The notes beneath the pieces are model-generated. The model had not been told where the DNA came from. It made no database searches and saw nothing but the letters and a program-made list of their open reading frames with translations. Below are positions 38,604-49,500 of a stretch of 64,000 nt of DNA, in pieces; position 1 is the stretch's first letter; every line of letters starts with the position of its first letter. A program made the position numbers and the translations under genes. The stretch comes from Diorhabda sublineata (lineage: Eukaryota > Arthropoda > Insecta > Coleoptera > Chrysomelidae), in the NCBI RefSeq assembly GCF_026230105.1, contig NC_079474.1, positions 1,870,187 to 1,934,186 on the forward strand, read 5' to 3'.

Positions 38604-38745
38604 CAACAATCAAAGTTCGAGTCATCAGATTTAGCCCCCCAAGGATTATTTTTGCACCCAGATTTGTCTCAACTCGTTGGTCAAAGATTTTCCAACAACG
38701 AAGAGGTGGTATCGGCGGTTGATATATATTCTAAACAAATTTTTT
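38604..38745 (+). mobile_element. Mariner transposase C-terminal remnant flanking the 345-bp satellite
   Basis: Immediately right of the array the plus strand reads SSPDLAPQDYFLHPDLSQL, then VGQRFSNNEEVVSAVD. This is the mariner region around the third catalytic aspartate and the following helix (usual form YSPDLAPSDYFLFPNLKKWL and RFSSNEEVI-AV). The aspartate of the D-Y-F motif is kept. After about 38725 the similarity fades. Orientation is the same as the DETW segment in the satellite. The simplest reading is that array and remnant come from one mariner copy whose central part was replaced by the tandem array. Confidence 0.72.
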
Positions 38746-38777
38746 TATCGCGTTCATAGATTCTAGCGTCGAATTAG

Positions 38778-39164
38778 TTTATATTACCATCCCTTAACGA
38801 CTCTATATCCGTTACGGAAAAAAATAACGTTCGTATCAATCATAAGATCGAATTATACCGATTCCCACACTCCATAGTCAAATCAATCATTCAATTCCGT
38901 GAAATACCCTCAAATAATTGTTACACATCGTATGTTATCCCTTTTCTGTCTAAAGTAGAAAATCCGACGAACAATACTTTCGAAACAGGACCGTACTTAC
39001 AGCGCGAACAATTACAAGTATTACGTCGGTTGGTTGAGGTCGAAAAATTTTCATTACGGCTGGTTCTAGGTATCGGGTTCGATTTAAAAGTGGATTGTTC
39101 CTTTGGGGATGTAAAGGGAGGTTTAATTTCAATGTTTGTCGGAACGATTTCGAAAAATTGTTGA
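38778..39164 (+). other. Unidentified 128-codon open stretch without start codon
   Basis: The frame is open from just after TAG (38775-38777) to TGA at 39162-39164, and base composition is richer in GC than its surroundings. It contains ETGPYLQREQLQVLRRLVEV in its middle, a plausible amphipathic stretch. The only ATG is near the end. A sub-part could be an exon: TACTTACAG at about 39001 is a fair acceptor and GTTCTAG|GTATCG at 39069/39070 a fair donor. The minus strand is also open (38921-39208, 95 codons), so the absence of stops may simply reflect composition. No family recognised. Confidence 0.25.
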
Positions 39165-39609
39165 GTCCGACTCTGTTTTATTGAAAGGTGTAAGACGCGC
39201 GGAAGCACAGATAGTTGCGGAAGGATTCTGGTAAAAATAGGGCAACTGGGCGAAGAAATATCTCGTAAGGGGTTGCAGAGTATCGTGGGAAAGCAAAGGG
39301 TAGTCGAGAATTAAAGTAATAGTGATCGAGTCTCAGATGTCTGTAAACATGAGACAGCTGCTAGGCGAAGAACGTCCCGGGATATGGTGCATCGGCGTGA
39401 GGAAGTTACGCGAAGAGATTAATTAAAAAAAAAAATCTAATTAAAAGATTATCTGTAGGGTAAAAGGAGTGTGGAAACGTTCCCATATACTCGAACCATT
39501 GTTAACGGTGATATGATGATAACAATAAAATGGGTGATACTGAAAATAACCGAAAAAAAAAATGTTTTTTTTGAGTTTTGTAAAGTAAATTACGGAATTT
39601 TTACGTTTA
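39165..39609. other. Unique sequence, GC-richer to 39420, then AT-rich
   Basis: 39170-39420 has fewer A/T runs and several CpG-containing words (GACGCGCGG, CGTCCCGGG, GGCGTGAGG). It could hold a transcribed leader or exon, but no frame stands out. 39430-39600 is AT-rich. Confidence 0.3.
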
Positions 39610-40395
39610 TCGACTCCACTGCCCAATCCAACTCAAAAAAATATTCTAAGATGATTTTTTACATCATTATTATGTTTTCCATTTTGTTCAATGACATTTT
39701 GACATCTTTCTTTGAGCTTTCTGACTCCGAACACCTTAAACGTGTTCTATTGAAATTTATAGTCGTTTGTGAAAGTTTGATCGCTCAAAATATTCTGCAA
39801 ACTTCGAAATAAATGTTAATCTGATAGTGCTAGATCGGGGCTGTATTGAGGACGTGGCATCGCTGCCTAGCTAAGCTCCAATAGTTTCCCACGAGCTGCC
39901 AAAGATGTATGAGGATTTGGATTATCATGGTGGAATACTAAACGTTTCAGATTTGATTTTCTTTGATTGCTTCGTCTAGTTTGATTAATTGTTGACAGTA
40001 AACATCAGAATTCATCGTTTGGTTCCTTGGAAGCGGCTCGAAAAGACAAAACATCTTTGGAATCCCACCAAACTGAGAGAAAGAGTTTTTTTATGTTGTT
40101 TCGCAGCTTTGGATGTGGTTTGTTCTGGTTCATCGTGTCACCAGTGATGATTCTTTCCAAGAAAGGTTTCGTGAGGTACCCAAATAACAATTTTCTTAGC
40201 TAGTCCAAGACCTTTTCGACACTTAGCAACACCTCGATCGGTTATATGACGATTTCCTTCAATTTTGACTTTGATTTGGTCGTCATCAACTTTAGTAGGC
40301 CAACCAGAACGTTGCTTATCTTTGTATAAAGCATTTTGATTTGTGTCTTTAGACTAAGGAACTTCTAGGACGTTTTGATTAAATTGATTCGTTTT
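39610..40395 (-). pseudogene. Decayed irritans/mori-type mariner transposase
   Basis: On the minus strand from about 40320 downward the frames read QRSGWPTKVDDDQIKVKIEG (linker after the first DNA-binding domain). Next come WVPHE and PFLERIITGDT (first catalytic aspartate, TGDE to TGDT), LSVWWDSKDVL, INSDVYCQQLIKLDEAIKE, VFHHDNPNPHTSLAARGKLL (second catalytic aspartate, HDN), PRPQYSPDLAL (third site), HLF-SLQN, and LKERCQNVIEQNGKHNN with the natural end of the protein near 39640. SVWWD and HHDN-RPHTS are characteristic of this mariner group. Several frameshifts, stops (for example TAG in the LLELS-A segment) and an internal deletion after TGDT make it inactive. The N-terminal third is mostly missing and no terminal repeats were recognised. 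Confidence 0.88.
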
Positions 40396-40539
40396 TAAAG
40401 ACATAATTTGAGAATTTTTAAAAAAATATTAAGTTTTTTGAAGATTTTTTGCATGTCCAATTTGTTTTTGAAGTATTTGTGGTAATAAATAGTTAATAAT
40501 TTCAGAAAATCAAAAATTTAAGGTTATGCGAAATCATCG

Positions 40540-43500
40540 AAGTGAAACTGTCAACTGTCAACATTGAAGTTGCTAGAGTCACTTCAGAGTCACTCCAGAG
40601 CGTCCCGAGAGTATTTTGCAGTACGGAACTGTCACTTTCACGACATGGAACACTCGAAACGCAAATTTCAGTATGTAAATGAATACAGAACGATTCTGTT
40701 GATAGTACCAATCAGCTACTTCATTTCGGAAACTGTAATTTGACATATTTCAAGGATTCAGAAATATTTTTGTCAACTGTCAACATTGTAGTTGCTAGAG
40801 TCACTCCAGATTCACTCCAGAGCGTCCCGAGAGTGTTTTGCGGTACGGAACTGTCACTTTCACGACATGGAACACTAGAAACGCAAATTTCAGTATGTAA
40901 ATGAATACAGAACGATTCTGTTGATAGTACCAATCAGCTACTTAATTTCGGAAACTGTAATTTGACATATTTCAAGGATTCAGAAATATTTTTGTCAACT
41001 GTCCACATTGAAGTTGCTAGAGACACTCCAGATTCACTCCAGAGCGTTACGAGAGTATTTTGCAGTACGGAACTGTCACTTTCACGACATGGAACACTAG
41101 AAACGCAAATTTCAGTATGTAAATGAATACAGAACGATTCTGTTGATAGTACCAATCAGCTACTTAATTTCGGAAACTGTAATTTGACATATTTCAGGAT
41201 TCAGAAATATTTTTGTCAACTGTCAACATTGAAGTTGCTAGAGACACTCCAGATTCACTCCAGAGCGTTACGAGAGTGTTTTGCGGTACGGAACTGTCAC
41301 TTTCACGACATGGAACACTAGAAACGCAAATTTCAGTATGTAAATGAATACAGAACGATTCTGTTGATAGTACCAATCAGCTACTTAATTTCGGAAACTG
41401 TAATTTAACATATTTCAAGGATTCAGAAATATTTTTGTCAACTGTCCACATTGAAGTTGCTAGAGACACTCCAGATTCACTCCAGAGCGTTACGAGAGTG
41501 TTTTGCAGTACGGAACTGTCACTTTCACGACATGGAACATTAGAAACGCAAATTTCAGTATGTAAATGAATACAGAACGATTCTGTTGATAGTACCAATC
41601 AGCTACTTAATTTCGGAAACTGTAATTTAACATATTTCAAGGATTCAGAAATATTTTTGTCAACTGTCCACATTGAAGTTGCTAGAGACACTCCAGATTC
41701 ACTCCAGAGCGTTACGAGAGTGTTTTGCAGTACGGAACTGTCACTTTCACGACATGGAACATTAGAAACGCAAATTTCAGTATGTAAATGAATACAGAAC
41801 GATTCTGTTGATAGTACCAATCAGCTACTTAATTTCGGAAACTGTAATTTAACATATTTCAAGGATTCAGAAATATTTTTGTCAACTGTCCACATTGAAG
41901 TTGCTAGAGACACTCCAGATTCACTCCAGAGCGTTACGAGAGTATTTTGCAGTACGGAACTGTCACTTTCACGACATGGAACACTAGAAACGCAAATTTC
42001 AGTATGTAAATGAATACAGAACGATTCTGTTGATAGTACCAATCAGCTACTTAATTTCGGAAACTGTAATTTGACATATTTCAGGATTCAGAAATATTTT
42101 TGTCAACTGTCAACATTGAAGTTGCTAGAGACACTCCAGATTCACTCCAGAGCGTTACGAGAGTGTTTTGCGGTACGGAACTGTCACTTTCACGACATGG
42201 AACACTAGAAACGCAAATTTCAGTATGTAAATGAATACAGAACGATTCTGTTGATAGTACCAATCAGCTACTTAATTTCGGAAACTGTAATTTAACATAT
42301 TTCAAGGATTCAGAAATATTTTTGTCAACTGTCCACATTGAAGTTGCTAGAGACACTCCAGATTCACTCCAGAGCGTTACGAGAGTGTTTTGCAGTACGG
42401 AACTGTCACTTTCACGACATGGAACATTAGAAACGCAAATTTCAGTATGTAAATGAATACAGAACGATTCTGTTGATAGTACCAATCAGCTACTTCATTT
42501 CGGAAACTGTAATTTGACATATTTCAAGGATTCAGAAATATTTTTGTCAACTGTCAACATTGTAGTTGCTAGAGTCACTCCAGATTCACTCCAGAGCGTC
42601 CCGAGAGTGTTTTGCGGTACGGAACTGTCACTTTCACGACATGGAACACTCGAAACGCAAATTTCAGTATGTAAATGAATACAGAACGATTCTGTTGATA
42701 GTACCAATCAGCTACTTAATTTCGGAAACTGTAATTTAACATATTTCAAGGATTCAGAAATATTTTTGTCAACTGTCCACATTGAAGTTGCTAGAGTCAC
42801 TCCAGATTCACTCCAGAGCGTTACGAGAGTATTTTGCAGTACGGAACTGTCACTTTCACGACATGGAACATTCGAAACGCAAATTTCAGTATGTAAATGA
42901 ATACAGAACGATTCTGTTGATAGTACCAATCAGCTACTTCATTTCGGAAACTGTAATTTGACATATTTCAAGGATTCAGAAATATTTTTGTCAACTGTCA
43001 ACATTGAAGTTGCTAGAGTCACTCCAGATTCACTCCAGAGCGTTACGAGAGTGTTTTGCAGTACGGAACTGTCACTTTCACGACATGGAACACTCGAAAC
43101 GCAAATTTCAGTATGTAAATGAATACAGAACGATTCTGTTGATAGTACCAATCAGCTACTTAATTTCGGAAACTGTAATTTGACATATTTCAAGGATTCA
43201 GAAATATTTTTGTCAACTGTCCACATTGAAGTTGCTAGAGACACTCCAGATTCACTCCAGAGCGTTACGAGAGTATTTTGCAGTACGGAACTGTCACTTT
43301 CACGACATGGAACATTCGAAACGTAAATTTCAGTATGTAAATGAATACAGAACGATTCTGTTGATAGTACCAATCAGCTACTTCATTTCGGAAACTGTAA
43401 TTTGACATATTTCAAGGATTCAGAAATATTTTTGTCAACTGTCAACATTGAAGTTGCTAGAGACACTCCAGATTCACTCCAGAGCGTTACGAGAGTGTTT

Positions 43501-45297
43501 TGCAGTACGGAACTGTCACTTTCACGACATGGAACATTAGAAACGCAAATTTCAGTATGTAAATGAATACAGAACGATTCTGTTGATAGTACCAATCAGC
43601 TACTTCATTTCGGAAACTGTAATTTGACATATTTCAAGGATTCAGAAATATTTTTGTCAACTGTCAACATTGAAGTTGCTAGAGACACTCCAGATTCACT
43701 CCAGAGCGTTACGAGAGTGTTTTGCAGTACGGAACTGTCACTTTCACGACATGGAACATTCGAAACGCAAATTTCAGTATGTAAATGAATACAGAACGAT
43801 TCTGTTGATAGTACCAATCAGCTACTTCATTTCGGAAACTGTAATTTGACATATTTCAAGGATTCAGAAATATTTTTGTCAACTGTCAACATTGAAGTTG
43901 CTAGAGTCACTCCAGATTCACTCCAGAGCGTTACGAGAGTGTTTTGCAGTACGGAACTGTCACTTTCACGACATGGAACACTCGAAACGCAAATTTCAGT
44001 ATGTAAATGAATACAGAACGATTCTGTTGATAGTACCAATCAGCTACTTAATTTCGGAAACTGTAATTTGACATATTTCAAGGATTCAGAAATATTTTTG
44101 TCAACTGTCCACATTGAAGTTGCTAGAGACACTCCAGATTCACTCCAGAGCGTTACGAGAGTGTTTTGCAGTACGGAACTGTCACTTTCACGACATGGAA
44201 CATTAGAAACGCAAATTTCAGTATGTAAATGAATACAGAACGATTCTGTTGATAGTACCAATCAGCTACTTCATTTCGGAAACTGTAATTTGACATATTT
44301 CAAGGATTCAGAAATATTTTTGTCAACTGTCAACATTGAAGTTGCTAGAGACACTCCAGATTCACTCCAGAGCGTTACGAGAGTGTTTTGCAGTACGGAA
44401 CTGTCACTTTCACGACATGGAACATTAGAAACGCAAATTTCAGTATGTAAATGAATACAGAACGATTCTGTTGATAGTACCAATCAGCTACTTCATTTCG
44501 GAAACTGTAATTTGACATATTTCAAGGATTCAGAAATATTTTTGTCAACTGTCAACATTGAAGTTGCTAGAGACACTCCAGATTCACTCCAGAGCGTTAC
44601 GAGAGTGTTTTGCAGTACGGAACTGTCACTTTCACGACATGGAACATTCGAAACGCAAATTTCAGTATGTAAATGAATACAGAACGATTCTGTTGATAGT
44701 ACCAATCAGCTACTTCATTTCGGAAACTGTAATTTGACATATTTCAAGGATTCAGAAATATTTTTGTCAACTGTCAACATTGAAGTTGCTAGAGTCACTC
44801 CAGATTCACTCCAGAGCGTTATGAGAGTGTTTTGCAGTACGGAACTGTCACTTTCACGACATGGAACACTCGAAACGCAAATTTCAGTATGTAAATGAAT
44901 ACAGAACGATTCTGTTGATAGTACCAATCAGCTACTTAATTTCGGAAACTGTAATTTGACATATTTCAAGGATTCAGAAATATTTTTGTCAACTGTCCAC
45001 ATTGAAGTTGCTAGAGACACTCCAGATTCACTCCAGAGCGTTACGAGAGTATTTTGCAGTACGGAACTGTCACTTTCACGACATGGAACATTCGAAACGT
45101 AAATTTCAGTATGTAAATGAATACAGAACGATTCTGTTGATAGTACCAATCAGCTACTTCATTTCGGAAACTGTAATTTGACATATTTCAAGGATTCAGA
45201 AATATTTTTGTCAACTGTCAACATTGAAGTTGCTAGAGACACTCCAGATTCACTCCAGAGCGTTACGAGAGTGTTTTGCAGTACGGAACTGTCACAG
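40540..45297. repeat. 222-bp satellite array, about 21 units, with 4-unit higher-order blocks
   Basis: Units repeat every 222 bp; the landmark GATAGTACCAATCAGCTACT marks each border. A 1-base deletion (ATTTCAGGATTC) at 41191 recurs at 42078, a shift of 887, which identifies a 4-unit block. The rare variant ACGTAAATTTCAG at 43321 recurs at 45097, a shift of 1776 or eight units. Since 222 is divisible by 3, every unit keeps a 60-73-codon frame open on the minus strand, but it starts at TTG and ends at a stop in each unit. Most differences between units (S/N, L/P, V/G, S/T, L/W) change the residue, which speaks against selection for protein. Left edge about 40540; the right edge breaks inside a unit at 45297. 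Confidence 0.97.
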
Positions 45298-46320
45298 TAA
45301 TTTGACATATTTGACGTACATTCAATCAGAAATATTTTGTAAAAAAGCTTAAAGATAAATCGATATGAAATAGCGAGATATTTTGAAAGAATCGATTTTT
45401 TTTGGGTAGAATTACGAAAAATACTACAAACTTTGTAAGTTTATACAATTTTCTGTAAATAACCTTCTGTTTAATACCGTGCAAAACTAGTTATTAGAGG
45501 ATTCAACCTGTTTACACACGCACTTTAACATTTTTTTTTTTAAATACACCGGAAGTCTTTTATAACCAAATAGTGGCACAACGAGGTGCACCTAAACACA
45601 CTTGGTAATGCCGAGTATTTAATTCCATTTCCTTTCGAAAAAAAAAAAGAATTAAATAAATACATCGGAGGGTGGGCCGAGTGGAATGAGACACCGCGAA
45701 GTTTGAGTTGAGAAAAATGAAACAGCAAAGAATTCTTAGCGACGTGAAACTTAATGAAGAATTTTTTTACATGAAATATACACTGGTGTGCAAAAAGTCG
45801 TACGCTATTAATCTATACTCCCACTCCATTCCATCTTGTATGTTAAAAAAATTGATGATTTCCATTCCGAGTCCGTGCAGGCGTTCTACCCAACCGATTT
45901 GCTTAATTTTTTTTTTCAATGAAAGGTATTGATGCCCAGATCAGCCATCAACCATCGAATTTCATCTAATTTTCACCATTCTCAAGTTATACTCAAATGC
46001 GATTTCCCCCTGTACATTACTTATGGGAGTTTTTCACATACACACGTTCTATCCTCAATATCTCAGGTTCTATTCAAGATAGAGACTTCGTTTTGATTTA
46101 AGAACACTCACTGAAACATCCTCTTTCTTTTGAGTTTTTGCACATTTAAATCGGTTGAGTTGGAGAGGAGCTAGGAGCGGACATTCAATGTGGAGTTACC
46201 ACCAATTTCACTAAAAACTCTCATTTAAAAGGCCGTCAAACGTTTTTTTTTCCATTAACAAAACTGATCGAAACTTTTTCCAGGTCTTTTGTATCATTCC
46301 GGCATACCCAGATTGAGAAG
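45298..46320. other. Unique sequence with a possible small Tc1-type non-autonomous element
   Basis: At about 45782 ACTGGTGTGCAAAAAGTCG begins, and near 46134 TTTTTGCACATTTAAAT appears in inverse orientation, giving a perfect 10-bp inverted pair TGTGCAAAAA/TTTTTGCACA about 350 bp apart. GTGTGCAAAAG is a common start of Tc1-like elements. No transposase lies between. The plus-strand frame at 45708-45932 spans this end and is not considered a gene. The rest holds nothing recognised. Confidence 0.3.
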
Positions 46321-46440
46321 AGTTCGATTAACGTGGCAATCTGATGTCTATTGACGTCCAATGTTGTTCTGAGAATTTTAGACGGTCCAATAACATCTGC
46401 TGCAACTGAAAGAACTTTTAGCACCTTCAGTTGGATCTGA
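46321..46440 (+). pseudogene. hAT transposase C-terminal dimerisation-domain fragment
   Basis: The frame 46381-46440 reads DGPITSAATERTFSTFSWI and then stops. The string SA(A/S)(T/S)ER(T/S)FS-FSWI is the signature of the C-terminal hAT dimerisation domain. Upstream, in the same frame, SSINVAI and CLLTSNVVLRIL fit the preceding helix, interrupted by one TGA at 46342-46344. Downstream the expected basic segment (KKRNRL) is absent. Only about 40 codons survive, directly next to the mariner pseudogene at 46520. The antisense frame at 46236-46568 (110 codons, ATG-started) covers both fragments and is considered a shadow. Confidence 0.7.
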
Positions 46441-46519
46441 TGAGTGGTAGATGAGTTAATGACACGCTCCGGAATCAATATGATCATCATCCGAGTGGAC
46501 TGCAGCCGGTGGACCAGGT

Positions 46520-49500
46520 TCGAAGCCTCCAAGTCAGTATTTTGTGATGCGCATGGTATATTGTTCATCGACTATCTCCAAAATGGAGATACAATCAATA
46601 TCGAATACTAAATAGAGTTGTTGGATCGTTTGAATGCAGAAATCAAGGAAAAAAGGCCACATATGTCGAAGAACGAACCACTGTTTGAAGGGGTACTGAT
46701 TGAACGAATTAAACTTGGAATTGCTTTCTTATATACCGTCTAGTCCAGATTTGGCTCCCATTGACTATTAGCTATTCGCTGATCTCATAAAAAAGCTCGC
46801 AATACAGCAACAGCTGATGGTGAAGCTCATTTTAGAGCAAAAGACAAATCCTTCTACAAGCACGACATCGAGAAAAAACGCTCAGAATGCAGCAACTGCT
46901 GATTGTGAAGCTCATTCTGGAGCAAAAGACAAATCCTTCTATAAGCACGACATCGAGAAAAAACGCTCAGAATGCAGCAACTGCTGATTGTGAAGCTCAT
47001 TCTGGAGCAAAAGACAAATCCTTCTATAAGCACGACATCGAGAAGAAACGCCCAGAATGCAGCAACTGCTGATAGTGAAGCTCATTCTGGAGCAAAAGAC
47101 AAATCCTTCTATAAGCACGACATCGAGAAAAAACGCTCAGAATGCAGCAACTGCTGATTGTGAAGCTCATTCTGGAGCAAAAGACAAATCCTTCTATAAG
47201 CACGACATTGAGAAGAAACGCCCAGAATGCAGCAACTGCTGATAGTGAAGCTCATTCTGGAGCAAAAGACAAATCCTTCTATAAGCACGACATCGAGAAA
47301 AAACGCTCAGAATGCAGCAACTGCTGATTGTGAAGCTCATTCTGGAGCAAAAGACAAATCCTTCTATAAGCACGACATTGAGAAGAAACGCCCAGAATGC
47401 AGCAACTGCTGATAGTGAAGCTCATTCTGGAGCAAAAGACAAATCCTTCTATAAGCACGACATCGAGAAAAAACGCTCAGAATGCAGCAACTGCTGATTG
47501 TGAAGCTCATTCTGGAGCAAAAGACAAATCCTTCTATAAGCACGACATCGAGAAAAAACGCTCAGAATGCAGCAACTGCTGATAGTGAAGCTCATTCTGG
47601 AGCAAAAGACAAATCCTTCTACAAGCACGACATCGAGAAAAAACGCTCAGAATGCAGCAACTGCTGATTGTGAAGCTCATTCTGGAGCAAAAGACAAATC
47701 CTTCTATAAGCACGACATCGAGAAAAAACGCTCAGAATGCAGCAACTGCTGATTGTGAAGCTCATTCTGGAGCAAAAGACAAATCCTTCTATAAGCACGA
47801 CATCGAGAAGAAACGCCCAGAATGCAGCAACTGCTGATAGTGAAGCTCATTCTGGAGCAAAAGACAAATCCTTCTATAAGCACGACATCGAGAAAAAACG
47901 CTCAGAATGCAGCAACTGCTGATTGTGAAGCTCATTCTGGAGCAAAAGACAAATCCTTCTATAAGCACGACATCGAGAAGAAACGCCCAGAATGCAGCAA
48001 CTGCTGATAGTGAAGCTCATTCTGGAGCAAAAGACAAATCCTTCTATAAGCACGACATCGAGAAAAAACGCTCAGAATGCAGCAACTGCTGATTGTGAAG
48101 CTCATTCTGGAGCAAAAGACAAATCCTTCTATAAGCACGACATTGAGAAGAAACGCCCAGAATGCAGCAACTGCTGATAGTGAAGCTCATTCTGGAGCAA
48201 AAGACAAATCCTTCTATAAGCACGACATCGAGAAAAAACGCTCAGAATGCAGCAACTGCTGATTGTGAAGCTCATTCTGGAGCAAAAGACAAATCCTTCT
48301 ATAAGCACGACATCGAGAAGAAACGCCCAGAATGCAGCAACTGCTGATAGTGAAGCTCATTCTGGAGCAAAAGACAAATCCTTCTATAAGCACGACATCG
48401 AGAAAAAACGCTCAGAATGCAGCAACTGCTGATTGTGAAGCTCATTCTGGAGCAAAAGACAAATCCTTCTATAAGCACGACATCGAGAAGAAACGCCCAG
48501 AATGCAGCAACTGCTGATAGTGAAGCTCATTCTGGAGCAAAAGACAAATCCTTCTATAAGCACGACATCGAGAAAAAACGCTCAGAATGCAGCAACTGCT
48601 GATTGTGAAGCTCATTCTGGAGCAAAAGACAAATCCTTCTATAAGCACGACATTGAGAAGAAACGCCCAGAATGCAGCAACTGCTGATAGTGAAGCTCAT
48701 TCTGGAGCAAAAGACAAATCCTTCTATAAGCACGACATCGAGAAAAAACGCTCAGAATGCAGCAACTGCTGATTGTGAAGCTCATTCTGGAGCAAAAGAC
48801 AAATCCTTCTATAAGCACGACATTGAGAAGAAACGCCCAGAATGCAGCAACTGCTGATAGTGAAGCTCATTCTGGAGCAAAAGACAAATCCTTCTATAAG
48901 CACGACATCGAGAAAAAACGCTCAGAATGCAGCAACTGCTGATTGTGAAGCTCATTCTGGAGCAAAAGACAAATCCTTCTATAAGCACGACATCGAGAAA
49001 AAACGCTCAGAATGCAGCAACTGCTGATAGTGAAGCTCATTCTGGAGCAAAAGACAAATCCTTCTACAAGCACGACATCGAGAAAAAACGCTCAGAATGC
49101 AGCAACTGCTGATTGTGAAGCTCATTCTGGAGCAAAAGACAAATCCTTCTATAAGCACGACATCGAGAAAAAACGCTCAGAATGCAGCAACTGCTGATTG
49201 TGAAGCTCATTCTGGAGCAAAAGACAAATCCTTCTATAAGCACGACATCGAGAAGAAACGCCCAGAATGCAGCAACTGCTGATAGTGAAGCTCATTCTGG
49301 AGCAAAAGACAAATCCTTCTATAAGCACGACATCGAGAAAAAACGCTCAGAATGCAGCAACTGCTGATTGTGAAGCTCATTCTGGAGCAAAAGACAAATC
49401 CTTCTATAAGCACGACATTGAGAAGAAACGCCCAGAATGCAGCAACTGCTGATAGTGAAGCTCATTCTGGAGCAAAAGACAAATCCTTCTATAAGCACGA

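Noticed and set aside
45661..45720. tRNA-like GGGCCGAGTGG (similar to a Ser/Leu tRNA D-arm)
   Set aside because: No matching B box (GGTTCGA) and no cloverleaf can be drawn downstream.
46236..46568. 110-codon ATG-started frame on the minus strand
   Set aside because: It lies antisense to the mariner SVFCDAHGILF segment and the hAT dimerisation fragment, both on plus, so it is a shadow frame.
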